This document shows positions 1-9,569 of a DNA stretch of 64,000 nt, in pieces. Under the pieces are notes generated by a model. It was not told the DNA's origin. It saw only the letters and a list, made by a program, of their open reading frames with translations, and ran no database searches. Origin of the DNA: Lepisosteus oculatus (Eukaryota > Chordata > Actinopteri > Semionotiformes > Lepisosteidae); contig NC_090717.1 in the NCBI RefSeq assembly GCF_040954835.1, positions 496,001-560,000 on the forward strand, read 5' to 3'. Within the stretch, counting starts at the first letter, position 1. Every line of letters begins with the position of its first letter. A program made the position numbers and the translations under genes.

Positions 1-865
1 CTCTCTCTCTCCCCTCCCTCTCTCCTCTCTCCTCTCCTCTTCCCTCTCTCTCCTCCTCTCTCTCTCTCCTCTCTCTCCCTCTCCCTCCCCTCTTCCTCCC
101 CTCTCCTCCCTCTCCCCTCCCCCTCTCCTCTCCCCTCTCTCCTCCCCTCTCCCCTCTCCACTCTCCTCTCTCCCCTCCTCTCCTCTCTCCCCTCCATTCT
201 CACCTTTCCCCTCCTCTCCCCTCTCCCTCCCCTCTCTCCTCCTCTCCCCCCTCCACTCTCCCCTCTCCCCTCCCTCTCTCCTCCTCTCCCCCCTCCACTC
301 TCCCCTCTCCCCTCCTCTCCCCTCTCCCCCCTCCCCTCTCTCCTCCTCTCTCCTTCTCTCCTCCCCTCTCCACTCTCCCCTCTCACTCTCCCCTCTCTCC
401 CTCCACTCTCCCCTCTCCCCTCCTCTCCCCTCTCCCCTCCCCTCTCTCCTCCTCTCCCCCCTCCACTCTCCCCTCTCCCCTCCCCTCTCCTCTCCCCCCT
501 CCCCTCTCTCCTCCTCTCTCCTTCTCTCCTCCTCTCTCCCCTCCCCTCTCTCCTCTCCACTTTCACCTCTCCCCTCTCTCCTCCTCTCTCCCCTCTCCCC
601 TCCCCTCTCTCCTCCTCTCTCCCCTCTCCCCTCCCCTCTCTCCTCCTCTCTCCTTCCCCTCTCCCCTCTCCCCTCTCTCCTCCTCTCCCCTCTCCCCTCT
701 CCCCTCCCCTCTCTCCTCCTCTCCCCCCTCCCCTCTCTCCTCTCCACTTTCACCTCTCCTCCTCTCTCCTTCTCCCCTCCCCTCTCTCCTCCTCTCTCCT
801 TCTCCCCTCCCCTCTCTCCTCCTCTCCCCTCCCCTCTCTCCTCCTCTCTCCTTCTCCTCTCCCCT

Positions 866-897
<32 letters not shown>

Positions 898-942
898 CCC
901 CTCTCTCCTCCTCTCCCCTCTCCCCTCCCCTCTCTCCTCCAG
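1..942 (+). repeat. DEPDC5 intron: CT-only polypyrimidine tract ending at a 3' splice site
   Basis: Almost every base from 1 to about 940 is C or T, in degenerate repeats of CTCTCCCCTCC-type words. The tract runs directly into the AG at 941-942 that precedes a DEPDC5 exon. It is intronic. On the minus strand it is a polypurine run, so open frames there (Arg/Glu/Gly-rich) are artefacts. Confidence 0.9.
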
Positions 943-3900
943 CTGCCACAGTCCCTGAGCAGAAGACGGTCACCCTGGACGTCGATGTGAACAACCGCAG
1001 CCAGCGGATGGAGTGGTGCAGCTGCTATTACCACGGTAGCTTCTCCCTGAGCTGCGCCTTTGAGATCAAGCTGCACTGGATGGCCGTGACGGCAGCCATG
1101 CTGTTCGAAATGGTGAGGGTCAGAGACTGGTCCTCCTCTCCCCTGCGTCTGTGACTCATTCTCTCAGCGTCTCCCTCTGCCCCTCTGTCTCTCCCTCTCT
1201 CTCCTCTTCTTCCTGTCTCTGTCTGCCCCTGTCTTTCTCCTCTCTGCCCCTCTGTCTCTCCCTCTCTCTCTTCTTTTCCTGTCTCTGTCTGCCCCTGTCT
1301 TTCTCTTCTGCCTCTCTCCCTCTGCCCCTCTGTCTCTCCCTCTCTCTCTTCTTCTTCCTGTCTCTGTCTGCCCCTGTCTTTCTCTTCTGCCTCTCTCCCT
1401 CTGCCCCTCTGTCTCTCCCTCTCTCTCTTCTTCCTGTCTCTGTCTGCCCCTGTCTTTCTCTTCTGCCTCTCTCCCTCTGCCCCTCTGTCTCTCCCTCTCT
1501 CTCTTCTTCTTCCTGTCTCTGTCTGCCCCTGTCTTTCTCCTCTCTACCCCTGTCTTTCTCTTCTGCCTCTCTCTGCCCCTCTGTCTCTCTCTCTGCCTGT
1601 CTTTCTCTTCTGCCCCTCTGTCTCTCTCTCTCTGCCTGTCTTTCTCTTCTGCCTCTCTCTCTCTCTGCCCCTCTGTCTCTCTCTCTCTTCTTCTTCCTGT
1701 CTCTCTCTGCCCCTCTCTGTCTCTCTCTGCCCCTCTGTGTCTCTCTCTGCCCCTCTGCCCTCTCTCTGCCCCTCTGCCCTCTCTCTCAGTGTGTGTTGCC
1801 CGTAGGTCCAAGGTTGGCACCGCAAGGCCGCATCCTGTGGTTTCCTGCTGGTCCCTGTGCTGGAGGTGCCCTTTGCCCTGCCCAGCTATCTGTACGGAGA
1901 CCCCCTGCGTGCCCAGCTCTTCATCCCCCTCAGCACGGCGTGCCTGCTGAGGGAGGGCAGCGAGCACATCTTCGAGGGTGAGCAGGCAGACTGGACTGGC
2001 ACACTGGAGCCCTTTCTCTGGCCCGGCGGTCAGCTCCCAGGGAACCGGGTTCACTTACCCAGCATGCAGGTCTTTGTACTCTCAGTGTTGGAGCCTGTGA
2101 AGTGTGAGGTCCAGTCACTGACCAGGACTGCAGTAACCGGGACAAAATCTCATAGTAGTCCTGCACACAGAGTTCTGTAAGATCACCCTTCACAAGCTGA
2201 ATTAGGCCTCTATCCATCGTTACCTAACATACAGAAGAGAGCAAATAAAATACTGGCTACATCTAAAAAGCAATGACCAGAGTCCGGAGACGAGCCCCCT
2301 CAACCACCTGGTCCTCAAAGCACATCACACATCGCAGCACAAGACACACAACACACAACCAGTCCTGGGACAGCACAGCTACAACACAACAGATCAGAGT
2401 CAACCCCATCACAGTACAATACACACAACACTGGGAATCACACACACAAACTGGACTGGACTGTGTGTTAGTCAGTGGGTCAGCTGGACAGTGTGTCAGA
2501 CAGGCAGTGTGTCAGCAGCACAGTGTCAGACAGAGGGTCCGCAGGGCTGTGTGTCAGACGGTCAGTGTGTCAGGAAGTGTGAGTGCGTCTATCTTGTTCT
2601 TCTGTCCATTACCCTCCTCTGTCTGGCCAGCAGGGTTCGAACCAGAGACCTACTGGGACCGAATGCAGCTTCTCCAGGAGGCCATCCTGACCAGGTGAGG
2701 CTGCAGCTCAGTGTGGGTCCTGAGTGGGCTGGGCGCTGTGGGTGCTGTGTGGGTGCTGTGGGTCCTGAGCGGGCTGGGCGCTGTGGGTCCTGAGCGGGCT
2801 GGGCGCTGTGGGTGCTGTGGGTTCTGAGCGGGCTGGGCGCTGGGGGTTCTGAGCGGGCTGGGCGCTGTGGGTTCTGAGCGGGCTGGGCGCTGTGGGTGCT
2901 GTGGGTCCTGAGCGGGCTGGGCGCTGTGGGTGCTGTGTGGGTGCTGTGGGTCCTGAGCGCGCTGGGCGCTGTGGACACTGGGTGCTGTGGGTCCTGAGCG
3001 GGGTGGGTGCTGTGGACACTGGGCGCTGTGGGTCCTGAGCGGGCTGGGCGCTGTGGGTCCTGAGCGGGCTGGGCGCTGTGGGCGCTGTGGGTGCTGTGGG
3101 TCCTGAGCGGGCTGGGCGCTGTGGACACTGGGTGCTGTGGGTCCTGAGCGGGGTGGGTGCTGTGGGTCCTGAGCGGGCTGGGCGCTGTGGGTTCTGAGCG
3201 GGCTGGGTGCTGTGGGTCAGCCTGACAGACTGCCTGCTGTCTCCCACAGGTTCGGCTTCATCCAGGACAAGTTCTCTGCGTCCGCCTTTAACTTCCCTGC
3301 GGAAAACAAGTCGCAGTACATCCACGTCACTGGTGAGCATTTCACACTCACACACACCTCCCACCTCACTGGTGAGCATCTTGCACTCACACACACATAC
3401 CTCCCACCTCACTGGTGAGCAACACACACTCACACACACATACCTCCCACCTCACTGGTGAGCAACACACACTCACACACACATACCTCCCACCTCACTG
3501 GTGAGCAACACACACTCACACACACATACCTCCCACCTCACTGGTGAGCAACACACACTCACACACACATACCTCCCACCTCACTGGCTCAATTCAATTC
3601 AATTCAATTCAAGATGCTTTATTAGCATGACCGATGGGTACAATCAGTGTTGCCAAAGCAAATAAAAATAAAATTAACATGAAACAAAACAAAAAGTAAA
3701 ATAAAAGCTACAGACATTTACAACAAAGACATATCATAAAATATTGACATATACTGTAGAAGGAGCATTATTGGGAAACAGACTCAATGTTCCTCAGGCT
3801 GTGACAGGAGATCACATACTGGGCTGCCAGATCAACTGAGTTCCCTCCTCCCTCTCCCAGTAGGATTGGGACCTGTTGTGACTCTGGCAGGTATGGGAAC

Positions 3901-4386
3901 TCTGGGATTAGATTTCTGAATTTCAGGAAGAATGTTTCTCTCATCCCAGAGTATCTGTCACAGTGCAGTAGGAAGTGCACCTCTGTCTCTATTTCTCCCC
4001 GCTGGCAGTGGGAGCACAGCCTGTCCTCTCTGGGCAGCCAGGTCTGCCTGAGTCGCCCTCCCTCTTGACTCTCTCTCTCACCCACAGGGACAGTGTTCCT
4101 CCAGCTTCCCTACTCCAAGAGGAAGTTCTCCACGGGGCAGCAGCGACGGCGAAGGAACTCCACGAGCTCGTCCAATCAGAGCCTGTTCGGCGCCGAGGAG
4201 CGGGTGGGCTACAACTGGGCGTACAACACCATGCTGACCAAGGCGTGGCGCTCGGGGGCCACGGGCGACGAGAGGCTGGCGGAGCGGCTGCTGCGCGACT
4301 TCACCGACTTCTGCGCCAACAAGGACAACCGGCTGGTGGCCTTCTGGGAGAGCTGCCAGGAGAAGATGAACGCCAGCGCCCCCTGA
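943..4386 (+). CDS. DEPDC5: DEPDC5, last five exons (partial, C-terminal part)
   Basis: DEPDC5 is a subunit of GATOR1 (with NPRL2 and NPRL3), the lysosomal GTPase-activating complex for RagA/B that shuts off mTORC1 when amino acids are low. Exons by translation and splice sites: 943-1112, 1806-1977, 2634-2694, 3250-3332 and 4088-4386 (stop TGA 4384-4386). All have AG/GT borders and the phases join without a break (phases after each exon 0, 1, 0 with two bases over, 1). The encoded ~260 residues match the C-terminal domain of vertebrate DEPDC5. Landmarks are [72 protein letters not shown] followed by RRRRNSTSS, and the end EKMNASAP. The DEP, SHEN and earlier domains lie left of the window. The introns are filled by tandem repeats and LINE pieces. 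The arginine/serine stretch just after KRKFS could be phosphorylated; that is inference. Identification is from recalled family sequence and is supported by the YWHAH-SLC5A1 neighbours. Confidence 0.97.
1150..1790 (+). repeat. DEPDC5 intron: CT-rich minisatellite
   Basis: This pyrimidine-rich tandem array has a unit of roughly 80 bases, built from words such as CTGTCTCTGTCTGCCCCTG and CTTCTGCCTCTCTCC. It starts about 40 bases after the donor at 1113 and ends just before the acceptor AG at 1804-1805. It fills nearly the whole intron. Confidence 0.85.
2150..2460 (+). mobile_element. LINE ORF2 C-terminal fragment in a DEPDC5 intron (degraded)
   Basis: Translation gives pieces typical of the region after the reverse transcriptase of a fish non-LTR retrotransposon. 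One frame holds an ELG...NIQKRANK stretch and another continues as YWLHLKSND. The arrangement resembles the ELGRxPL...IQKRAIKFW-LHLK segment of that family. At least one frameshift and no complete ORF make it a dead fragment. The same family leaves pieces at 3593-4075, 9520-11450 (split by Tc1) and 61850-62090. Confidence 0.6.
2701..3232 (+). repeat. 25-bp GC-rich minisatellite in a DEPDC5 intron
   Basis: Units of about 25 bases carry CCTGAGCGGGCTGGGCG plus GCTGTGGGT, with some copies lengthened by extra GCTGTGGGT or GGACACTGG words. The array starts six bases after the donor at 2695 and stops just before the acceptor at 3248-3249. Open frames on the minus strand (Ala-Gln-Pro-Ala type) are repeat translations. 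Confidence 0.9.
3333..3590 (+). repeat. 43-bp minisatellite that repeats the exon end and 5' splice site
   Basis: The true exon ends CACGTCACTG at 3332, followed by GTGAGC. The following array repeats CACCTCACTG-GTGAGC every 43 bases, about six times, separated by CA-rich sequence. Each unit therefore carries a near copy of the exon-intron junction. The first spacing, 3333-3371, is 39 bases. Confidence 0.92.
3593..4080 (-). mobile_element. 5'-truncated LINE, 3' end, antisense in the last DEPDC5 intron
   Basis: Read on the minus strand, the segment from about 4075 to 3770 encodes the C-terminal tail of a fish LINE ORF2. It shows a [15 protein letters not shown] motif, then EVHFLLHC, a CCHC-like cysteine/histidine pattern. 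A noncoding 3' UTR follows and ends in (TTGAA)n at about 3610-3593, which is the expected 3' tail. The 5' truncation lies only a few bases from the acceptor of the last DEPDC5 exon at 4086-4087. Only about 100 codons remain. Confidence 0.8.
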
Positions 4387-4797
4387 GGGCACGCGGAGGG
4401 ACTGCGGCCTCGAGCACGCCCCGACGGGCCGCCGCTGGGCTGGACTGTCCCAGAGAGCCAGAGGGAGAGAATACGGATCCTCTCCCTCTGTCAGTCGCCC
4501 AGCCAGAGAGGGAAGCAGCAGAGATCTGTGGCACCTGATCGAAACCCTGCAGGAGAGAGAGCAGGGGAGGAGGACGGCCGTCTTGCTCTGCACCGCAGAG
4601 AACAAAAGAGAACGATTTCCCTCTTTTACAACAGGAAGGTTTCAGCCAGAAGAGAGGGGATGAGTCTTTCATTCTGCCCCTGTACTAATCTCTGATTGCC
4701 AGGTCCCTGATTCCACTCACTGAGCTGAGGGAGTCAATCCATGAGCCTGGCTCTGTGCAGGAAATGGTGTAAATAAAAATCTCTGCAACACCTCACC
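4387..4797 (+). other. DEPDC5: DEPDC5 3' UTR with polyadenylation signal
   Basis: About 400 bases follow the DEPDC5 stop codon and end at a canonical AATAAA at 4772-4777. Cleavage is therefore expected near 4790-4800. The segment has no long ORF and no tandem repeat, unlike everything around it, which fits a retained UTR. The exact cleavage site cannot be read from sequence alone. Confidence 0.75.
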
Positions 4798-4799
4798 CC

Positions 4800-5001
4800 C
4801 GTTCCCTGTTGTGAGAAATGTGAGATTCTGTCTGTGGGCCACTAGAGGGGGTGCTGGCGCAGCCTGGAAAGACCCACCGAACCAGCGGGAGTGCAGTTTC
4901 CCGCAGTCCCAGGTCCGGGCAGGTCCTCTCTTCCAGGGGTGTCTGGTTTTGTCTTTTTACCGTTACTTGATCTAACGAATTAATAAGATAAGTCATCTAG
5001 T
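4800..5001. other. Unique intergenic sequence
   Basis: Just over 200 bases between the DEPDC5 polyadenylation site and the first 5S-SINE. I see no gene, repeat or clear regulatory motif. Confidence 0.5.
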
Positions 5002-5560
5002 TGCAGCCATATCACCCTGCAACTCACAACTAGCAGCCCACAGAAGCTAAGCAGGTGTGAGCCTGGTCAGTACCTGGATGGGAGACTCCTGGGAAAAACT
5101 AAGGTTGCTGCTGGAAGAGGTGTTAGTGGGGCCAGCAGGGGGCGCTCACCCTGCGGTCTGTGTGGGTCCTAATGCCCCAGTATAGTGACGGGGACACAGT
5201 ACTGTGAACAGGCACCGTCCTTCGGATGAAATGTAAAACCGAGATCCTGACTCTCTGTGGTCATTAAAAATCCCAGGGCATTCCTCGAAAAAAATGGGGG
5301 TGTAACACCCCACTGTCCTATTAAATTTCCTATCGGCCCTTACCAATCATGGCCTCCTAATAATCCCCATCTCTGAACTGGCTTCATCACTCTGCTCTCC
5401 TCCCCACTGAGAGCTGGTGTGTGGTGAGTGTTCTGGCGCACTATGGCTGCCGTCGCATCATCCAGGTGGGGCTGCACATTGGTGGTGGTGGAGGGGATCC
5501 CCATTACCTGTAAAGCACTTTGAGTGGGGTGTCCAGAAAAGTGCTATATAAGTGTAAGCA

Positions 5561-5592
<32 letters not shown>
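5002..5592 (+). mobile_element. 5S-rRNA-derived SINE, full-length copy
   Basis: The 5' part copies 5S rRNA: CATATCACCCTGCAACTCA, then GAAGCTAAGCAGG, GCCTGGTCAGTACCTGGATG and GGAGAC, which covers the internal RNA polymerase III control region. A body follows, ending in a LINE-like tail (AAAGCACTTTGAGTGG, GTGCTATATAAGTGTAAGC) and an (ATT)n run. This is the layout of the SINE3/5S class. Five further copies or fragments lie in the window (7796-8374, 11535-11750, 11755-11890, 12633-13172 and 48688-49212). Confidence 0.88.
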
Positions 5593-5665
5593 GTTTCCAC
5601 CTGATAAGGGGTCAAGTCCCTCCCAGCAGCTGACCTCTGACTTCCAGTAGCTGTGGATGCTCTAG

Positions 5666-5935
5666 CACTGGTTCTCAAAGCTCCATGGGCCGCGGACCAC
5701 TTACACCAGTCACTGATGCGCCTACGTCTTGCCCTGTAAAAATCATCACCTGTTAATGTACTAAAATTAATACTGAATTACATTTTATGAAAGTAGTAAT
5801 ATTTTTACAAACAAATTAACAAATTTTGCAAATGTTTTTATCACTTAAAAAGTTTATGTGAAGAATGGAGCTGCTTAGACTTGCTTTAAGAAAGATGACT
5901 GGGTCAGCCCGCGGACCACACTTTGAGAACCACTG
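5666..5935. mobile_element. hAT-like MITE, 270 bp
   Basis: The element is bounded by 15-base inverted ends, CACTGGTTCTCAAAG at 5666 and CTTTGAGAACCACTG ending 5935, with one mismatch. The CAGTGGTTCTCAAA terminus is typical of non-autonomous hAT elements. The interior is AT-rich and noncoding. Both flanks contain TCTAG words, consistent with an 8-bp target duplication, but its limits are ambiguous. Confidence 0.8.
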
Positions 5936-5944
5936 ATCTAGAGC

Positions 5945-6128
5945 ACAGCTGTTTAATCCTGGTCCTGGAGGCGTGTCTGTCTTTTCATTCCAACTCCTGG
6001 AGGTGGTTACTGGCTTTAGTGGACCAATTTAACACCTGCTCCCAGCTCTACAGGTGCTGCTGTCTTAAAGAGACCTAGAATACCTGCAGACCCACTTTCC
6101 AGGAGAGGGAGTGTGCACCCCTGCTCTA
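5945..6128. mobile_element. Probable second short DNA-transposon MITE
   Basis: One end reads AATCCTGGTCCTGGAGG. The other end has a diverged inverted counterpart, TTCCAGGAGAGGGAGTG followed by CACCCCTG. This pattern is familiar from small fish and mammalian DNA transposons. No coding capacity. Confidence 0.5.
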
Positions 6129-6129
6129 G

Positions 6130-6480
6130 AACACAGCCCCCTCACACAGCTACAGCAGATCTAGAACACAGCCCCCTCACACAGCTGCAGCAGCTATAGA
6201 ACACAGCAGCTCTAGAACACAGCAGCTCTAGAACACAGCCATAGCAGCTCTAGAACACAGCCCCCTCTCACAGCTGCAGCAGCTCTAGAACACAGCCCCA
6301 CCCCCAACACACACAGCAGCTCTAGAACACAGCCCCCCCACACAGCTGCAGCAGCTCTAGAACACAGCCCCCTCACACAGCTACAGCAGCTCTAGAACAC
6401 AGCCCCCTCACACAGCTACAGCAGCTCTAGAACACAGCCCCACCCCCAACACACACAGCAGCTCTAGAACACAGCCCCCC
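6130..6480 (+). repeat. ~35-bp minisatellite
   Basis: Imperfect copies of CTCTAGAACACAGCCCC followed by CTCACACAGCTACAGCAG, with shortened units in the middle. Noncoding. Confidence 0.85.
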
Positions 6481-7037
6481 CACAGCCGGCCCACAGCGAC
6501 GCCGACGGGCTGTACTGGGACCGGCCGGCCCACAGCGACGCCGACCCGCTGTACTGGGACCGGCCGGCCCACAGCGACGCCGACGGGCTGTACTGGGACC
6601 GGCCGGCCCACAGCGACGCCGACGGGCTGTACTGGGACCGGCCGGCCCACAGCGACCCCGACGGGCTGTACTGGGACCGGCCGGCCCACAGCGACGCCGA
6701 CGGGCTGTACTGGGACCGGCCGGCCCACAGCGACGCCGACGGGCTGTACTGGGACCGGCCGGCCCACAGCGACGCCGACGGGCTGTACTGGGACCGGCCG
6801 GCCCACAGCGACGCCGACGGGCTGTACTGGGACCGGCCGGCCCACAGCGACGCTGACCCGCTGTACTGGGACCGGCCGGCCCACAGCGACGCCGACGGGC
6901 TGTACTGGGACCGGCCGGCCCACAGCGACGCCGACGGGCTGTACTGGGACCGGCCGGCCCACAGCGACGCCGACGGGCTGTACTGGGACCGGCCGGCCCA
7001 CAGCGACGCTGACCCGCTGTACTGGGACCAGCCGCAT
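6481..7037. repeat. 39-bp GC-rich minisatellite, about 14 units
   Basis: The unit is GGCCCACAGCGACGCCGACG followed by GGCTGTACTGGGACCGGCC. Copies are very uniform, with a recurring CCG-for-GGG variant before CTGTACTGG. Because 39 is a multiple of three, open frames of a 13-residue repeat exist on the minus strand. No start context or flanking exon supports translation. Confidence 0.92.
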
Positions 7038-7039
7038 GA

Positions 7040-7795
7040 GGGTGGCGGTAGCAGCAGGATGAGTAAATCAGCCCAGACTCCCCTGTCCTCAGCAGCAGAT
7101 CCCAAACTCATTGAGAGGAATGAGCAAGAGATGTCAGAAGAAATCACAGACTGAGTGAGTGAGGGTTAACAGGCTGGGACTGTAGATGAGAGGGTTGGAT
7201 TGGTGGGTAAATATTTGCGTCCCGTGGGTGTGGATGTATTGGAAACAGTGGGAAATCGATCTCGACTCTTTTTTTTGCTTTTGAATTTGTGTGCACGTGT
7301 GCTGGCGCACACACCCTCACTGTGCTGGACTAGCCACCCCCTCCTGATGTGACCTTTGACCCCGTGTGGCCAGGCAGATCTGAGCTGTGCCCGGGGCTCC
7401 TCCTCCTCCTCACCTCTTCCTCTCTCAGCTGGACCAGACTGTGCCAGTGTCCTTGGGGGGGGTGAGTCTCCTGGTTTCTGCTCCAGCCCTGACGCCCCCC
7501 GAACACTCGTCACCTCCCCCACAAGAACAGCACTGGACACCCCAGGAACCCCCTGGGGACAGGCGCTGGCGGAGGCCTGAAAGGACAGAGGCAGGGTCGC
7601 CGTGCTCTCACAGTGTCACCTGCAGGGCTCCTGGTGAAGGAGTGATGCTTTGGGCCAGGAGGGGGCGCTGTCATCCAGAGCCGTCTACACGGTGCCAGCA
7701 TCAGCTGAGCTCACACAGGCTGCAGACCAGCAGGGCTGCTGCACTAGTGTCTGACTTGAGCTCAGCTCCACGCACTCTCACGCCTGCACACTCAC
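7040..7795. other. Intergenic sequence without recognisable features
   Basis: Non-repetitive DNA between the 39-bp array and a 5S-SINE. Short open frames occur, but none resembles a protein I know and none has convincing splice sites. A G+C-rich stretch near 7380-7700 may be unannotated regulatory DNA, but nothing specific is visible. Confidence 0.4.
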
Positions 7796-8374
7796 AATAA
7801 CAATAATAATTGCTTACACTCATATAGCACTTTCCTGGACACTCCACTCAAAGCGCTTTACAGGTAATGGGGATCCCCTCCACCACCACCAGTGTGCAGC
7901 CCCACCTGGGTGATGCGACGGCAGCCATAGTGCGCCAGAACGCTCCCCACACACCAGCTCTCAGTGGGGAGGAGAGCAGAGTGATTAAGCCAGTTCAGAG
8001 ATGGGGATTATTAGGAGGCCATGACTGGTAAAGGCCAGGGGGAAATTTGGCCAGGACGCCGGGGTTACACCCCTACTCTTTTTGAGAAATGCCCAGGGAT
8101 TTTTAATGACCACAGAGAGTCAGGACCTCGGTTTTACGTCTCATCCGAATGACGGTGCCTCTTTTACAGTAGAGTGTCCCTGTCACTATACTGGGGCATT
8201 AGGATCCACACAGACTGCAGGGTGAGCGCCCCCTGCTGGCCCCACTAACACCTCTTCCAGCAGCAAACTTAGTTTTTCCCAGGAGGTCTCAAATTCCAGG
8301 TACTGACCAGGCTCATACCTGCTGAACTTCTGTGGGTTCCCAGTTGTGAGTTGCAGAGTGATATGGCTGCTGGC
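7796..8374 (-). mobile_element. 5S-rRNA-derived SINE, minus strand
   Basis: Same element as at 5002, in reverse. The (AAT)n tail is at 7796, then GCTTACACTCATATAGCAC and the body, ending in the 5S-like head near 8270-8374 (CCAGGTACTGACCAGGCTC, then TGATATGGCTGCTGGCAA). It appears full length. Confidence 0.86.
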
Positions 8375-8740
8375 AATACAAGCATATGCACACTCACATA
8401 CTCACAATCACACATTCACACATTCACACACACTCAAACTCACACATTCACAGTCACACAAACACACACTCACTTGCAGAAGCACTTTTGCACATTGACT
8501 CATACACACTCGTACACAATGGAGTTTCCAGCTCCTGTGAGCTGTGAGGTAGGAATATCACCTACCTAGAGCTAATCCCTCTGTCCATCTCTCGTTCCTC
8601 CTGCCACCCCTCCTCCTCGGCCTCCCCTTCAGCTCTGTGCCCTGAGCTGTCTGCTCTCCCACCTCCCCACAGCACTGCCTCTGTTAGTATTAGTATTATT
8701 ATAGACAGGTTCGCCACTGGACTGCAGCTCTGTTGAGCTG
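8375..8740. other. CA-rich simple repeat and unique DNA
   Basis: 8385-8510 is a degenerate CACACTCACA/CACATTCACA simple repeat. The remainder is unique, with no gene visible. Confidence 0.6.
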
Positions 8741-9500
8741 TATGTGCTTAATGCCTCTGTGTGTGTGTTCTGTATAACTATGTGTTGTCTGTATATTGCC
8801 TGTGTATAGTCTACATATTTGTGTGTACTGCCCATGTCTATGTGTGTGTGTGTGTGTTGATCGTGACTGTGTTTTGTTAGTGTTTATAGTCTGTGTGTGT
8901 TGCCTGTGTCTGTGTAAGGGCAATGTGTGCTGTCTCTGTGTGGACAGTGTGTATTATCTATATCTGCGTGTGGCTTATGTCTGTGTATTACGTGTACTTG
9001 GGTGTTGCCTATGTGTTTTCTGTGTGTTGCTTGTGTCTGTGTGTGGACAGTGTGTTATCTGTATGTTGTCATCTTTGTGCTTTCTCCATGTGGCAGTGTG
9101 TTGCCTGTGTCTGTGTACTATCTCTGTGTGTTTTTCCCATGTTTGTTGTGTGTGTCGTCTGTATATACTGCTTGTGTCTGAGTGTGTTGCCTGTGTCTAT
9201 GTGTTGTCTCTGTATATTGTCCAAGACTGTGTTACCTGCGCCTGTGTGATGTCTGTGTGTGTTGTCTCTGTGTTGTCTGTATCTGTGTGTTGTCTGTCTG
9301 TTGTCTATTTCTGTGTTTGTTGCCTGTGTCTGAGTGTTCTCAGTGTGTGCTGTCTGTGTATTGCCTGTGTCTGTATGCTGTCTCTATGTGGACAGTGCGT
9401 GTTGTGGATGTGTATTGCCTGTTCCTGTGTGTTGTCTGAGTGTGTTGCCTGTCTGTGTCTGGGCAGTGTGCTGTCTGTGTGTGGACAGTGTGTCTACATA
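8741..9500 (+). repeat. Degenerate TG-rich minisatellite
   Basis: Loose repeats of TGTGTGTTGCCTGTGTCTG and GTGTGTTGTCTCTGTGTG words, alternating purine-pyrimidine in long stretches. The Cys/Val/Leu-rich open frames across it are repeat artefacts. Confidence 0.8.
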
Positions 9501-9569
9501 TTGAAACACACATCAAGCTACACCTTCCTTCCTAACTATTCACACTGAACAACAACACATTGGAGCATA

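Noticed and set aside
5002..5130. A functional 5S rRNA gene
   Set aside because: The 5S similarity is partial and diverged and is fused to a SINE body and tail, so it is a SINE head.
8796..9548. 250-codon Cys/Val ORF, with an end resembling the LINE peptide HTSSYT
   Set aside because: It is a TG-repeat translation. The resemblance at the end may be a local duplication of LINE sequence, but it is too short to call.
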